Shown here: positions 34,281-42,990 of the stretch, piece by piece
How positions within the stretch are numbered: the stretch's first letter is position 1
Layout of the letters: each line of letters starts with the position of its first letter
NCBI GenBank assembly: GCA_910577515.1
Contig: CAJTLW010000009.1
Span: 1 to 64,000 of the forward strand
Length of the DNA stretch: 64,000 nucleotides
Source of the DNA: an uncultured Vampirovibrio sp.
GTDB lineage: Bacteria > Cyanobacteriota > Vampirovibrionia > Gastranaerophilales > Gastranaerophilaceae
Reading direction: 5' to 3'
Notes under the pieces: generated by a model
Databases searched by the model: none
Told to the model about the DNA's origin: nothing
The model's input: only the letters and a program-made list of their open reading frames with translations
Program-made: the position numbers and the translations under genes

Positions 34281-37200
34281 TTTCTCTTATATCCTTAATG
34301 TGTCTTTGTCTTCTAAGTTCGCTTTCTTCTTTTGCTTTTTCTCTTCTGTTTTGAATGTGCGCATAGAATGCAGGAACTAAAATTGCACCGATTGTAACAG
34401 CGATAATCATACCGCCAAATACAGCCGTTCCAAGTGCTTTTCTGGATTCAGCACCTGAACCTACTGCGCATACCAGAGGAACCATACCCAAAATAAACGC
34501 AATACCTGTCATCATAACGGCTCTAAACCTGAGGTCCGCTGCTTCCATTGCTGCCTCATAGACAGTTTTATTTTCATTTTCTCTTGCAGCTTTAGCAAAT
34601 TCTACAATCAAAATGGCCTGTTTTGCAGCAAGCCCGATTAACATAATAAGCCCGATTTGAGCATAAATATCAAGCTGGTTCCCTGTTACATACTGCAAGA
34701 ATAATGCCCCAAGCATTGCAATAGGTGTAATCAACATAACACCAATAGGAAGCATCCAGCTTTCATACAATGCAACAAGGAACAAGTAAACAAACACAAG
34801 TGACATAATAAGAACGCTTGTGGTTTGCCCGGTTGATTCAATCTCCTGCAGGGTAGTTCCTGACCATGCATACCCTAAATCATCTCCAAGGTTTTCGCTT
34901 GAAATTTTTCCCATTTCATTAATTGCATCCCCTGAAGATTGGCCTGCAGCAGGGCTTCCCTGAATTTGGATTGAATTATACATATTAAATCTTGTAACAC
35001 TATAAGGGCCCGTCACAGGAGTTACCGTTACAACTGAACTCAGCGGAGCAGACGTTCCGTTATTTGTTTTAATATAAACCTTGTTCATATCTTCAGGCAC
35101 ACCTCTGAATGGTTCATCTGCCTGCATCATAACCCTAAATACTCTGCCTTTCAGGTTAAAGTCATTTATATAATAACTACCAAATTGTGAAGATAGAGCC
35201 GCTGCAACTTCGCTTTCAGAAATATTTTGCGCCTTTAATTTAGGATAATCAATATCAATCAAAAACTGTGGAATATTCGCATTAAATTGCGTATAAACAC
35301 TCGTTAACTTAGGGCTTTGATTAGCCTTCATAATCATTCTTTGTGCTTCAGCATATAATTCCTGAGCTGTTCTGTTTCCTTTATCCAAAAGCTGATATTC
35401 AAAGCCGCCGAACATACTCATACCTGAAATTGCAGGCGGTACAAACGTTACAATTCTTGCATTATTATATTGTGATGTTATAGCGTTCATATTTCTCTTA
35501 TAATCAGCAAGTTTTGTACCGTGAAGTGCTTTTTCTTCTTTGCTCATAAAGAGCTTATCAAAGAATGACGGCCCATCCACATCTCTTTCTTTGTGTGATT
35601 TAAGAACAACAAAAATGAGTGCAGTATTGTCGCCATTCATACCGACAATTCCACCAATTTGTTTGATTCCGGGCAGTTTCATAAATTTTCTTTCAATTTC
35701 ACCTGAAAGTTTTGAGGTTTCCGCAAGCGAAGTACCGTCTTTCATAATGATATTTGTTAAAAGAAAACTCATATCAGATTCAGGCAAAAAGCCTGTAGGG
35801 ATTAATTTAAATAATCCAAGCAAAGATGCAATTATAAGAAGATAAGTAACAAGTGTAGCCTTGCCTCTTCTTATATAATAATCAGACCCTTTAAGGTAGA
35901 ATGTTTTAACTCTGTCAAAAAATCTATTATATTTTTTAATGCAAATCTCCCATGCTGTAGCTAAAAATTCACCCCACGCACGAATTTTACCCTTCAGTGT
36001 TACTGGATGCACTTTAGCCCAATAATCATGGTGCAATTCCCTGAATTTTTCATAAAATGTTCTATGCGGCATTTCTTCTTTGCTTCTTAAAATTGTAGCA
36101 CATAGCGCAGGTGCTAAAGTAAGCGCTACAACAACAGAAAAACCTATTGATGCAGCTATAGTTACAGCAAACTGCTGATACATCTTTCCTGAAATACCGG
36201 ATATAAAGCAGCAGGGAACGAATACAGCCATCAAAACAAGTGATGTTGCAACAACCGCCCCTGTAATTTCTTCCATTGAAATAAGAGTTGCTTCTTTTGG
36301 GTTAACCCCATTTTCAATGTGCCTTTGAACGTTTTCAACAACAACAATACTATCATCTACTACCGTTCCGACCGCAAGCACAAAGCCAAACAAGGTTAGC
36401 GTATTTATTGAAAATCCGCAAATTGCAAATATGGCAAGCGTTCCAAGCAAGGATACAGGAATGGAAACAAACGGCACGATTGATGCCCTCCAGTCTCCCA
36501 AAAATAAATACACAACAAGTGTTACAAGGATAACCGCTAATATAATTGCTTTTACAACTTCCTCCAGTGATTCTTTAATGGTTTCTGTTGTATCATGTAA
36601 AACCCTGTATGCTATGCCATCAGGAAAATCCTTTGACATCTCTTCCATCTTTTTATTGCAATCATTTGCAACCTGAATAGCATTTGCATCAGATAGCTGC
36701 ATAACAGATAGCACAGCAATTTCCTGACCATCCAAACGCCCCAAGCTTGAATATCTTTCCCCTGCAAGTTCAACCCGTGCAATGTCTTTTACCCTTATAG
36801 TAGACCCATCAAGGTTAGACCTTACGATAATATTTGCAAATTCTTCAGGGTCGGTTAATCTTCCTTTGGTTTTAAGTGTTATTTTCATGGGGTGTTTCTT
36901 TATCAAAGGCTCCGCCCCGATATCACCTGCAGGAATTTGAGTATTTTGCCCCTGAACGGCATTTTGAATTTCTAAAGGAGAAACATTTAAAGCAGCCATT
37001 TTGGAAGCATCAAGCCAAATTCTTATAGAATAATCTCTGGCACCATGTACGCCAACCTCACCAACGCCATCTACACGGGCAAGCTCATCCTTTAAATAAA
37101 TTGAAGCGTAGTTACTTACCTCAACCTGATTTTTAGAACCATTTGGCGAATAAATCGCATACATTACAAGACCAGCGCCCTGCGTTGACCTTTTTGTAGT

Positions 37201-37581
37201 AAGTCCGTATCTTTGAACGTCAGATGGAAGTCTTGGAGTTGCAAGAGAAACCCTGTTCTGCACATTTACAAGCGCCATATCAGGGTCTGTTCCTGTTTTA
37301 AAGAATACATTTAATTGATATGTGCCATTGCTTGATGTTGATGTCATATAAAGCATATCTTCAACACCATTTACCTGCGCTTCAACAGGCTGTGCAATGG
37401 TAGATTCAACAACTTCAGAACTTGCACCTGAATATGTTGCCTGAACTACAACCTGAGGGGGTGTGATATCAGGGTATTCTTCCAAAGGCAAAACCTTTAG
37501 ACAAATAAGCCCCACAAGCACTATCACAAGCGACAGAACTATTGCAAACCTTGGTCTTTCTATAAAAAACTTTGAAAACAT
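34270..37581 (-). CDS. RND-family efflux transporter (AcrB-like, HAE1)
   Basis: A 1103-residue inner-membrane proton-driven drug or lipid pump. Typical start FFIERPRFAIVLSLVIVLVG. The TM4 proton-relay Asp pair is in VGTVVDDSIVVVENVQRH. Twelve membrane segments and two large periplasmic domains; PPAISGMSMFGGFEYQLLD is the usual docking/porter sequence. A ~60-residue cytoplasmic loop insert lies around residues 510-570 (YEKFRELHHDYWAKVHPVTL). Encoded between its adaptor (3-base gap) and TolC partner. Confidence 0.95.
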   Translation of the reverse strand: MFSKFFIERPRFAIVLSLVIVLVGLICLKVLPLEEYPDITPPQVVVQATYSGASSEVVESTIAQPVEAQVNGVEDMLYMTSTSSNGTYQLNVFFKTGTDPDMALVNVQNRVSLATPRLPSDVQRYGLTTKRSTQGAGLVMYAIYSPNGSKNQVEVSNYASIYLKDELARVDGVGEVGVHGARDYSIRIWLDASKMAALNVSPLEIQNAVQGQNTQIPAGDIGAEPLIKKHPMKITLKTKGRLTDPEEFANIIVRSNLDGSTIRVKDIARVELAGERYSSLGRLDGQEIAVLSVMQLSDANAIQVANDCNKKMEEMSKDFPDGIAYRVLHDTTETIKESLEEVVKAIILAVILVTLVVYLFLGDWRASIVPFVSIPVSLLGTLAIFAICGFSINTLTLFGFVLAVGTVVDDSIVVVENVQRHIENGVNPKEATLISMEEITGAVVATSLVLMAVFVPCCFISGISGKMYQQFAVTIAASIGFSVVVALTLAPALCATILRSKEEMPHRTFYEKFRELHHDYWAKVHPVTLKGKIRAWGEFLATAWEICIKKYNRFFDRVKTFYLKGSDYYIRRGKATLVTYLLIIASLLGLFKLIPTGFLPESDMSFLLTNIIMKDGTSLAETSKLSGEIERKFMKLPGIKQIGGIVGMNGDNTALIFVVLKSHKERDVDGPSFFDKLFMSKEEKALHGTKLADYKRNMNAITSQYNNARIVTFVPPAISGMSMFGGFEYQLLDKGNRTAQELYAEAQRMIMKANQSPKLTSVYTQFNANIPQFLIDIDYPKLKAQNISESEVAAALSSQFGSYYINDFNLKGRVFRVMMQADEPFRGVPEDMNKVYIKTNNGTSAPLSSVVTVTPVTGPYSVTRFNMYNSIQIQGSPAAGQSSGDAINEMGKISSENLGDDLGYAWSGTTLQEIESTGQTTSVLIMSLVFVYLFLVALYESWMLPIGVMLITPIAMLGALFLQYVTGNQLDIYAQIGLIMLIGLAAKQAILIVEFAKAARENENKTVYEAAMEAADLRFRAVMMTGIAFILGMVPLVCAVGSGAESRKALGTAVFGGMIIAVTIGAILVPAFYAHIQNRREKAKEESELRRQRHIKDIRENEQ

Positions 37582-37584
37582 TGA

Positions 37585-38775
37585 TTATTCTTCCTCTTGT
37601 TCTTCAGACGGGGTAGTTTCTTTTGTTTCCTGAGGCTCTTGTGCCTTTTCAATAATTTTTACCCCCATGCCGTTCATAACTCCGACAACACCGTCAGAAA
37701 TAAACGTATCGCCTTCATTAAGGCCTTCTTTTATTGTGAAATATTTATCATATTCGCCATCTGTTACAATATATGTTTGAACAGCCTTATTGTCTTTATC
37801 AAGCGTATACACATATCTTCCGGTAGAATCTTGAAGAACTGCAGCCTGTGGCACAATTAGCTTCTTATGTTTTGTGTTTGAAAATATTTTAACCTTTACA
37901 AAATCTCCAGGAACAAGTATATGCTCAGGATTTTTAAACGTTGCTCTTAAAGGAATAGACCCTGTGGTTTGCGAAATTTCATTACCAAAGAAATCTTCAT
38001 CTCCATAATACTTATAAATACTGCCATCCGGCAAAGTTATTTGCACCCTGATGGGTTCATCCTGTTTTACTGTAGGAAGAATTGTATCATCTTTCAACTG
38101 GTTAAATTGTTTAGAATCTAATGAATAGGTAACATATATCGGGTCTAAGCTCACAAGCCTTGCAAGAGAGCCTGTCTGCGGAGTGATATAGTTTCCCTCA
38201 GTCACGTTTACCATACCAATTCTGCCTGAAACAGGTGCTGTGATTTTTGTATATGATAAAAGCCTTTTAGCATCTGATAATTGAGCGCTTGCAGACCTTA
38301 TATTCGCCTGTGCAACATTTTTTTCAGCTAAATTTTGGTCATAAGTAGATTTTGCTATAAAATCTTTTGCAACAAGCTCTTTTGCACGTTCAAAATCTTT
38401 TTGCGCTCTATACGCAAGTGCTTGGGCGTTTTGAAGACTTGCAGCCGCCTTATTAACATTTATCGCATATTCAGCAGGGTCAATCGTAAATAATAACTGC
38501 CCTTTTTGAACATAATCACCTTCCATAAAGTGTTTATTCAAAAGCGAACCAGATACTTTTGCAACAATATCAACATTGTATTTGGCAACTACCCTTCCCG
38601 GTGCCTCTATTGAATTTGCAACTTCTTCACTTTTAACTGTATCCACTGAAACTTTTGGTATCATAGATGCCGCCCTGCCTTTAGCTGTTTGGGTTTCCAT
38701 AAATTTTACAAAGGCAAACCGGCTAAACACCATAAATAATACAATAGATATTGCTAAAACTATTTTTTTCCTCAT
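37585..38775 (-). CDS. RND periplasmic adaptor (membrane fusion protein)
   Basis: A 396-residue AcrA-type adaptor. Uncleaved or lipid-free N-terminal anchor (KIVLAISIVLFMVFSRFAF), barrel-sandwich lipoyl halves (VAKVSGSLLNKHFMEGDYVQ and ITAPVSGRIGMVNVTEGNYI), alpha-hairpin between them, beta-barrel and membrane-proximal domains, and a Glu-rich tail. First gene of the efflux operon; GAGGA 5 bases before the ATG. The 207 bases upstream hold no gene for ~200 bases except the small divergent one below. Confidence 0.93.
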   Translation of the reverse strand: MRKKIVLAISIVLFMVFSRFAFVKFMETQTAKGRAASMIPKVSVDTVKSEEVANSIEAPGRVVAKYNVDIVAKVSGSLLNKHFMEGDYVQKGQLLFTIDPAEYAINVNKAAASLQNAQALAYRAQKDFERAKELVAKDFIAKSTYDQNLAEKNVAQANIRSASAQLSDAKRLLSYTKITAPVSGRIGMVNVTEGNYITPQTGSLARLVSLDPIYVTYSLDSKQFNQLKDDTILPTVKQDEPIRVQITLPDGSIYKYYGDEDFFGNEISQTTGSIPLRATFKNPEHILVPGDFVKVKIFSNTKHKKLIVPQAAVLQDSTGRYVYTLDKDNKAVQTYIVTDGEYDKYFTIKEGLNEGDTFISDGVVGVMNGMGVKIIEKAQEPQETKETTPSEEQEEE

Positions 38776-38910
38776 ATAGTCCTCTAAAAATTGCTAAAAT
38801 GCTTCTACAATAAATAGTGTAACATCAACAAAAGCGAAATCAATAATGTATATCAGACATTTACGTAGCCCTAAAGGGTTAGTTTTTCTTAAACATACAG
38901 GCGATTATAT

Positions 38911-38941
38911 TTGAAAAAATATGTCTATAATGTAAATATAC
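38911..38941 (+). promoter_or_regulatory. Promoter of a small gene
   Basis: TTGAAA at 38911-38916 and TATAAT at 38936-38941 (19-base spacing). It drives rightward, divergent from the efflux operon. Confidence 0.45.
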
Positions 38942-38982
38942 CGGTATATATAGCCTATATATCATACGAGTGGAATAGAAAA

Positions 38983-39147
38983 ATGAATATCAAGGAATTT
39001 TTAAAAGAATTAAATAAAAAGATAAATCATTACGACAAAACTGCCAAAAATCCGTTTTTAGAGTATAACTATGCGCATAACCCCTTTAAAAGCGCAATAA
39101 GAGAAACCCGTGTGTGGGTAGAAAAACCGGATTCAGATTGCAAATAA
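38983..39147 (+). CDS. Small soluble protein of unknown function
   Basis: Fifty-four residues (MNIKEFLKELNKKINHYDKT...). The first half is a charged helix, the second is Tyr/Asn/Arg-rich. A longer frame is open to 38911, but that overlaps the promoter; the ATG at 38983 has a GGA upstream. It ends one base from the stop of the convergent ATPase gene. Confidence 0.55.
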   Translation: MNIKEFLKELNKKINHYDKTAKNPFLEYNYAHNPFKSAIRETRVWVEKPDSDCK

Positions 39148-39148
39148 A

Positions 39149-40228
39149 CTAAACTATCCTCTGTTTTGTTTCAATGTCAAAAAAGTGCAAATCACTAATA
39201 TCAATCGTAAAATCAGCAGCGGCGCCAATATTTATTTTTGAACTCACCTTTGCAACAACAGGGGTTTCATCCAATTTAAAATGAATATGGCGTTCTCCGC
39301 CAATGGTTTCAATCTCATCTATATTCACATGCATTCTAATACCTGTAGGGATAATGCTTTCAACAAAGTGCGGTTCAAAGCTTTCAGGGCGGATACCGAC
39401 TAAGATTTTTTTCCTGTCTCCCAAGAGGTTTTTATTAAACTCATTAAGAGTTATCATTACTCTGTCAAAGCACAAAACATTATCATTCAAAACAGCAGGG
39501 ATAATATTCATTGGCATATTACCCATAAACGTTGCAACAAAGGTATTGGCAGGATAATTAAAAATATCTTCTGCAGAACCTGCCTGCTGAATTTTTCCTT
39601 CATTTAAAATAACAATTTTATCACCCATAGTGAGTGCTTCTGTCTGGTCATGGGTAACATAAATAAACGTAGTGTCTAATTTTTCATGAAGTTTTTTAAT
39701 TTCATAACGCATCTGAACACGAAGTTTGGCATCTAAATTAGATAACGGCTCGTCCATCAAAAACACTTCAGGTTCACGAACAATTGCCCTGCCTAAAGCA
39801 ACCCTTTGTCTTTGCCCGCCGGATAACTCTTTTGGTTTTCTTTTTAAATATTCACCTAAACCAAGTATTTCAGAGGCCTCTTCTACCTTTTTTTTAATAT
39901 CATTTTTCTTCATTTTCCTTAATTTTAAAGGAAAAGCAATGTTGTCATAAACAGAAAGGTGCGGATAAAGCGCATAGCTTTGAAAAACAAAGGCTATGTT
40001 CCTATCTTTAGGGTGAATATTATTTGATAGCTTGCCATCAATATAAAGGTTTCCTGAGTCAGGTGTTTCTAATCCCGCAATCATTCTGAGCAATGTTGAT
40101 TTTCCACATCCCGAAGCACCAACAAGCACACAAAACTCTTTATCCTCAATGGATAAATTTATATCAGAAAGAATTGTTTTCTTGCCAAAAGTTTTTGAAA
40201 TGCCTTCTAAATCTACCTTAGACACCAA
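39149..40228 (-). CDS. ABC importer ATPase, MalK/UgpC type, without adjacent permease
   Basis: A 359-residue ATPase of the carbohydrate-uptake class (MsmK/UgpC). Walker A GASGCGKST, signature LSGGQRQRVALGRA, Walker B VFLMDEPLSNLDAKLR, H-loop YVTHDQTEA. The C-terminal ~120 residues form the TOBE/regulatory domain (VGIRPESFEPHF). No permease or binding-protein gene is nearby, so it may serve several sugar importers, as MsmK does. It starts 7 bases after the pseudo-kinase gene, apparently in one transcript. Confidence 0.93.
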   Translation of the reverse strand: MVSKVDLEGISKTFGKKTILSDINLSIEDKEFCVLVGASGCGKSTLLRMIAGLETPDSGNLYIDGKLSNNIHPKDRNIAFVFQSYALYPHLSVYDNIAFPLKLRKMKKNDIKKKVEEASEILGLGEYLKRKPKELSGGQRQRVALGRAIVREPEVFLMDEPLSNLDAKLRVQMRYEIKKLHEKLDTTFIYVTHDQTEALTMGDKIVILNEGKIQQAGSAEDIFNYPANTFVATFMGNMPMNIIPAVLNDNVLCFDRVMITLNEFNKNLLGDRKKILVGIRPESFEPHFVESIIPTGIRMHVNIDEIETIGGERHIHFKLDETPVVAKVSSKINIGAAADFTIDISDLHFFDIETKQRIV

Positions 40229-40235
40229 AATCCCC

Positions 40236-41384
40236 CTAAGAATTTAATTTTTCAATAGGAACAAGAATAGCCACCATTGTGCCTGCCCCTGCCTTAGAAT
40301 ACACCCAAACATCACCTTTAAAATATTTAATGTGTTTTTTAACCAGAGGATAGGTCATTTTAATTCCTATCGGGTGCTTATTTGGCGAATTATCTATAAA
40401 GTAAGGATTAAAGACATTTTCTAATTGCTCGGGCGTCAAAGAAAAGCTTGTATCTTTGATTTCAAACATTGCAAACTGCTTTTTAATGTTTTCATCAGTA
40501 ACATCATAGCCATTTGCCTGCAAAAATTCTAACGGAGGGTTTCCGGCATTAAAGGTTACCGTTCCTAAATTTGAACACTTATAGGAAATATTCAGTATAT
40601 TTTTCACTACTTCTTCAATAACAACGGGGTCTAAATACGCACCACGTGTGGTTAAAGCAGAAAAATCATATTTAAAAACAATCTTTTTAGATTCTAAAAG
40701 AGGTTCGTATGTTTTTGCAACGCTCGTTAATAAATCAACAATATCAAAGGTTTTATATTCATATTTATAAAGCCCTGATTCTAATTTAAAGAAATCAAAC
40801 ATTTTTTCTAAATCAAAAGATAAATCCTTTGAATTTTTATTAATAATACTTACATATTTTTCCTGTTTTTCAATTAAATGTCCGCCAATTCCCTCCAGAA
40901 GTGCTTTTGAAAAACCTACAACAGAATCAAGCGAAGAAATTATTTCTGGAGAAATCTCGCAAAGGAAAGAATTTTTTTCATCAATGATTTTCTTTGCAAT
41001 CTCAAATTCGCCATTTACAACATTTTGCATCTTGTAATTTTGCGTAACGTTTCTTATGGTAACAAACACCCTGTCGTTTTCAAGGTCTTTAGCCGCAGCC
41101 ACTTCAACAAACACATCTTCTTCTCTTGCTGTTTGGGCTTTTGTAATAGAAGGAGCCTTCTGGGCAACAATTTTATTCAATAAACCGCTTCCACCCTGAA
41201 TATATTCTGAAAAATACTGCCCCACCATATCAAATCTTGAGTATCCAAACAATTCAACAATTTTTAAGTTTACATCCAAAATTCTGCCATCCATTGACAC
41301 AATAAATATACCATCAGGGTAAATATTAAACATATCGTCTTTTTTTGGCCTTGCAAAATTTGAAAAAAGGGCAAACAAATTCAT
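40236..41384 (-). CDS. PAS domain protein with degenerate histidine-kinase core
   Basis: A 382-residue soluble protein. PAS domain at ~20-130 (DGIFIVSMDGRILDVNLKIV). Then a HisKA-like helix pair in which the usual SHEIRTPLN-type sequence reads SPEIISSLD: the phospho-accepting His is Pro. A GHKL-like fold follows, but the N-box is reduced (KNILNISYKCS), the DxGxG box reads DTSFSL, and the second Gly box reads GIKMTYPLVKKH. Autokinase activity therefore looks lost. Probably a sensory scaffold, transcribed with the sugar ATPase gene. Confidence 0.8.
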   Translation of the reverse strand: MNLFALFSNFARPKKDDMFNIYPDGIFIVSMDGRILDVNLKIVELFGYSRFDMVGQYFSEYIQGGSGLLNKIVAQKAPSITKAQTAREEDVFVEVAAAKDLENDRVFVTIRNVTQNYKMQNVVNGEFEIAKKIIDEKNSFLCEISPEIISSLDSVVGFSKALLEGIGGHLIEKQEKYVSIINKNSKDLSFDLEKMFDFFKLESGLYKYEYKTFDIVDLLTSVAKTYEPLLESKKIVFKYDFSALTTRGAYLDPVVIEEVVKNILNISYKCSNLGTVTFNAGNPPLEFLQANGYDVTDENIKKQFAMFEIKDTSFSLTPEQLENVFNPYFIDNSPNKHPIGIKMTYPLVKKHIKYFKGDVWVYSKAGAGTMVAILVPIEKLNS

Positions 41385-41441
41385 AATTTTATTTTCCGTC
41401 TATTCTTTTTTATTAACATTACTCAATAATCTTAACATAAC

Positions 41442-41500
41442 TTGACAAAAATTGAAACAGGGTAAAATCATACTAAAGTTGGATATTAATTCAACTTTAG
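41442..41500 (+). promoter_or_regulatory. Promoter with inverted repeat upstream of the STAS gene
   Basis: TTGACA at 41442-41447 and TAAAAT at 41463-41468 (15 bases) are followed by a perfect 9-bp inverted repeat CTAAAGTTG/CAACTTTAG (41473-41481 with 41492-41500) at the expected transcript start. A second TATAAT lies at 41528-41533. The repeat sits between divergent genes and may be an operator or leader hairpin. Confidence 0.45.
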
Positions 41501-41555
41501 CTTAATTCTTTTTTGTCTTAAAAAACGTTATAATAGCAGCAAAGGATGGCGAAAG

Positions 41556-41906
41556 ATGATTTTAACTAAAAAAAAGAAGGGATTTTATATCCTTAACATT
41601 TTTAACAACAATTCTGAAGTAAATTTGGATGATAACATCTTAGGTGAAATTCATTCAATAATTTCAAAAATTAAAAACGCAAAAGCTCGCATTGCACTTG
41701 ACTTAAGCAATGTTTCCGCTATTACAAGCATTGATTTTTTGAGCTTCATTAATTCAAACAATTTAAACATTTTATCCCTTTCTCCGCACCTTTTAGCCTG
41801 GCTTTCTTTGGCATCAAAAGGCTTTTTACCGCCTGTTTTCTTAAGCGAGGCAGATTTTATTTCAAAAAAAAGACAGTTTGTAAAAAGAAATTTTTATATT
41901 GTTTAA
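41556..41906 (+). CDS. STAS-domain protein (anti-sigma-antagonist-like)
   Basis: A 116-residue single-domain protein with the STAS pattern: KARIALDLSNVSAITSIDFLSF, where Ser in ITSID occupies the site usually phosphorylated in SpoIIAA-type proteins. It could be a target for a PP2C phosphatase such as the one at 6180-7337 (inference; they are 34 kb apart). AAGGA lies upstream of the start. No partner kinase (RsbW type) is adjacent. Confidence 0.7.
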   Translation: MILTKKKKGFYILNIFNNNSEVNLDDNILGEIHSIISKIKNAKARIALDLSNVSAITSIDFLSFINSNNLNILSLSPHLLAWLSLASKGFLPPVFLSEADFISKKRQFVKRNFYIV

Positions 41907-41924
41907 TTTTAAAGCTTTTTTGCT

Positions 41925-41976
41925 AAAATATTGCTTGGAATATGACATCATTAATGTTGACACCAAGCAATATTTT
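41925..41976 (+). repeat. Perfect 14-bp inverted repeat spanning promoter and start codon
   Basis: AAAATATTGCTTGG at 41925-41938 is exactly complementary to 41963-41976. The 24-base loop contains the ATG (41942) and first codons of the permease. The left arm also overlaps an extended -10 (TGcTAAAAT, 41921-41929). The paralogue at 42991 keeps the inner 6 pairs (42981-42986 with 43012-43017) around its own start. Confidence 0.7.
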
Positions 41977-42943
41977 TATGATTTCAGGGTTTGTTTTATC
42001 CCTCTATACTTGTGTTTCAAATGATGTCATACAAACACTCGGCACCTTTTTATCTTCAACAAAAGACCGCCCCGTATGGCAGGTTTGGCTTTTTACAAGC
42101 ACAGTTTTAGTTATAACCTTTGTGGTTGGTTGGCTTATAAATGACGGAGATATGGCATTTGGTTTGCTGGATAGAATTCCACATCCTGAAACCTTTTACT
42201 GGTGGCACATTTTACCCCCTTTGATACTCTTATATTTAACCAAAAAAGGCATCCCTGTTGCTACATCATTTTTAATTATAAGCATCTTTTCATCAAATAC
42301 CATAATAGGGATGATGATTGCAAAATCTTTTATGGGATACGTTGCAGCCCTTGTTGTTTCGCTTATTTTATACTTTTTTATAGCACGAAGAGTTGAGAAA
42401 ATCTTTCTTTATATGAAAAATAAACCAGTCTCAATCGGCTGGGTTATTACAAAATGGCTATCTACGGCAATTCTTTGGACAGCCTGGCTCCTGCAGGATG
42501 GTTCCAAAATTTTTGTATATCTTCCAAGAAAGCTTGATTTAGCACAAATGATAATCTGTCTTGTTATTTTTACAGGGCTTTTATTTATTATTTGTTATAG
42601 AAGAGGCGGCGAAATTCAAAATATAATTAAACTTAAGACAAATACTCAAGATATCCGCTCTGCTACCATTATAGATATAGTTTATGCAGGCATTTTGATT
42701 TATTTTTTAAATATGAATAATATTCCCATGTCTACAACCTGGGTGTTCTTAGGGGTTTTAGCAGGGCGTGAAATTGCTCTTTACAACAGGCTGCGTTTTA
42801 TAACAGAAAAGAAGGTATATAAATACATTTTAAAAGATTTTACAAAGGCTATAATCGGGCTTATAGTCTCAATTTTGGTTGTTCTTGTAATAAATTATTT
42901 TGACAAAATCTGCGCACTTGTTCAAAATTATCTCAATTTGTAA
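41942..42943 (+). CDS. PiT-like permease, copy 1
   Basis: A 333-residue inner-membrane protein with ~9-10 hydrophobic segments. Two signature regions suggest the PiT (inorganic phosphate/sulfate permease) superfamily: CVSNDVIQTLGTFLSS near 27-42, where PiT has GANDVANAFGT, and IPVATSF plus MSTTWVF, where PiT has P(V/I)STTH in each half. It is shorter than typical PiT and its substrate is unknown. About 60% similar to the next gene over its full length, so the two are a tandem duplication. Confidence 0.7.
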   Translation: MTSLMLTPSNIFMISGFVLSLYTCVSNDVIQTLGTFLSSTKDRPVWQVWLFTSTVLVITFVVGWLINDGDMAFGLLDRIPHPETFYWWHILPPLILLYLTKKGIPVATSFLIISIFSSNTIIGMMIAKSFMGYVAALVVSLILYFFIARRVEKIFLYMKNKPVSIGWVITKWLSTAILWTAWLLQDGSKIFVYLPRKLDLAQMIICLVIFTGLLFIICYRRGGEIQNIIKLKTNTQDIRSATIIDIVYAGILIYFLNMNNIPMSTTWVFLGVLAGREIALYNRLRFITEKKVYKYILKDFTKAIIGLIVSILVVLVINYFDKICALVQNYLNL

Positions 42944-42990
42944 AATTTTCTTTGACTTTTTAATTTTTCTGATAAAATGGGCTTGGAAGT

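Noticed and set aside
33814..34380. A 188-residue plus-strand frame opposite the tolC-like gene, rich in Phe/Ser/Leu
   Set aside because: It is the complement of the Lys-rich insert and has no independent start signal.
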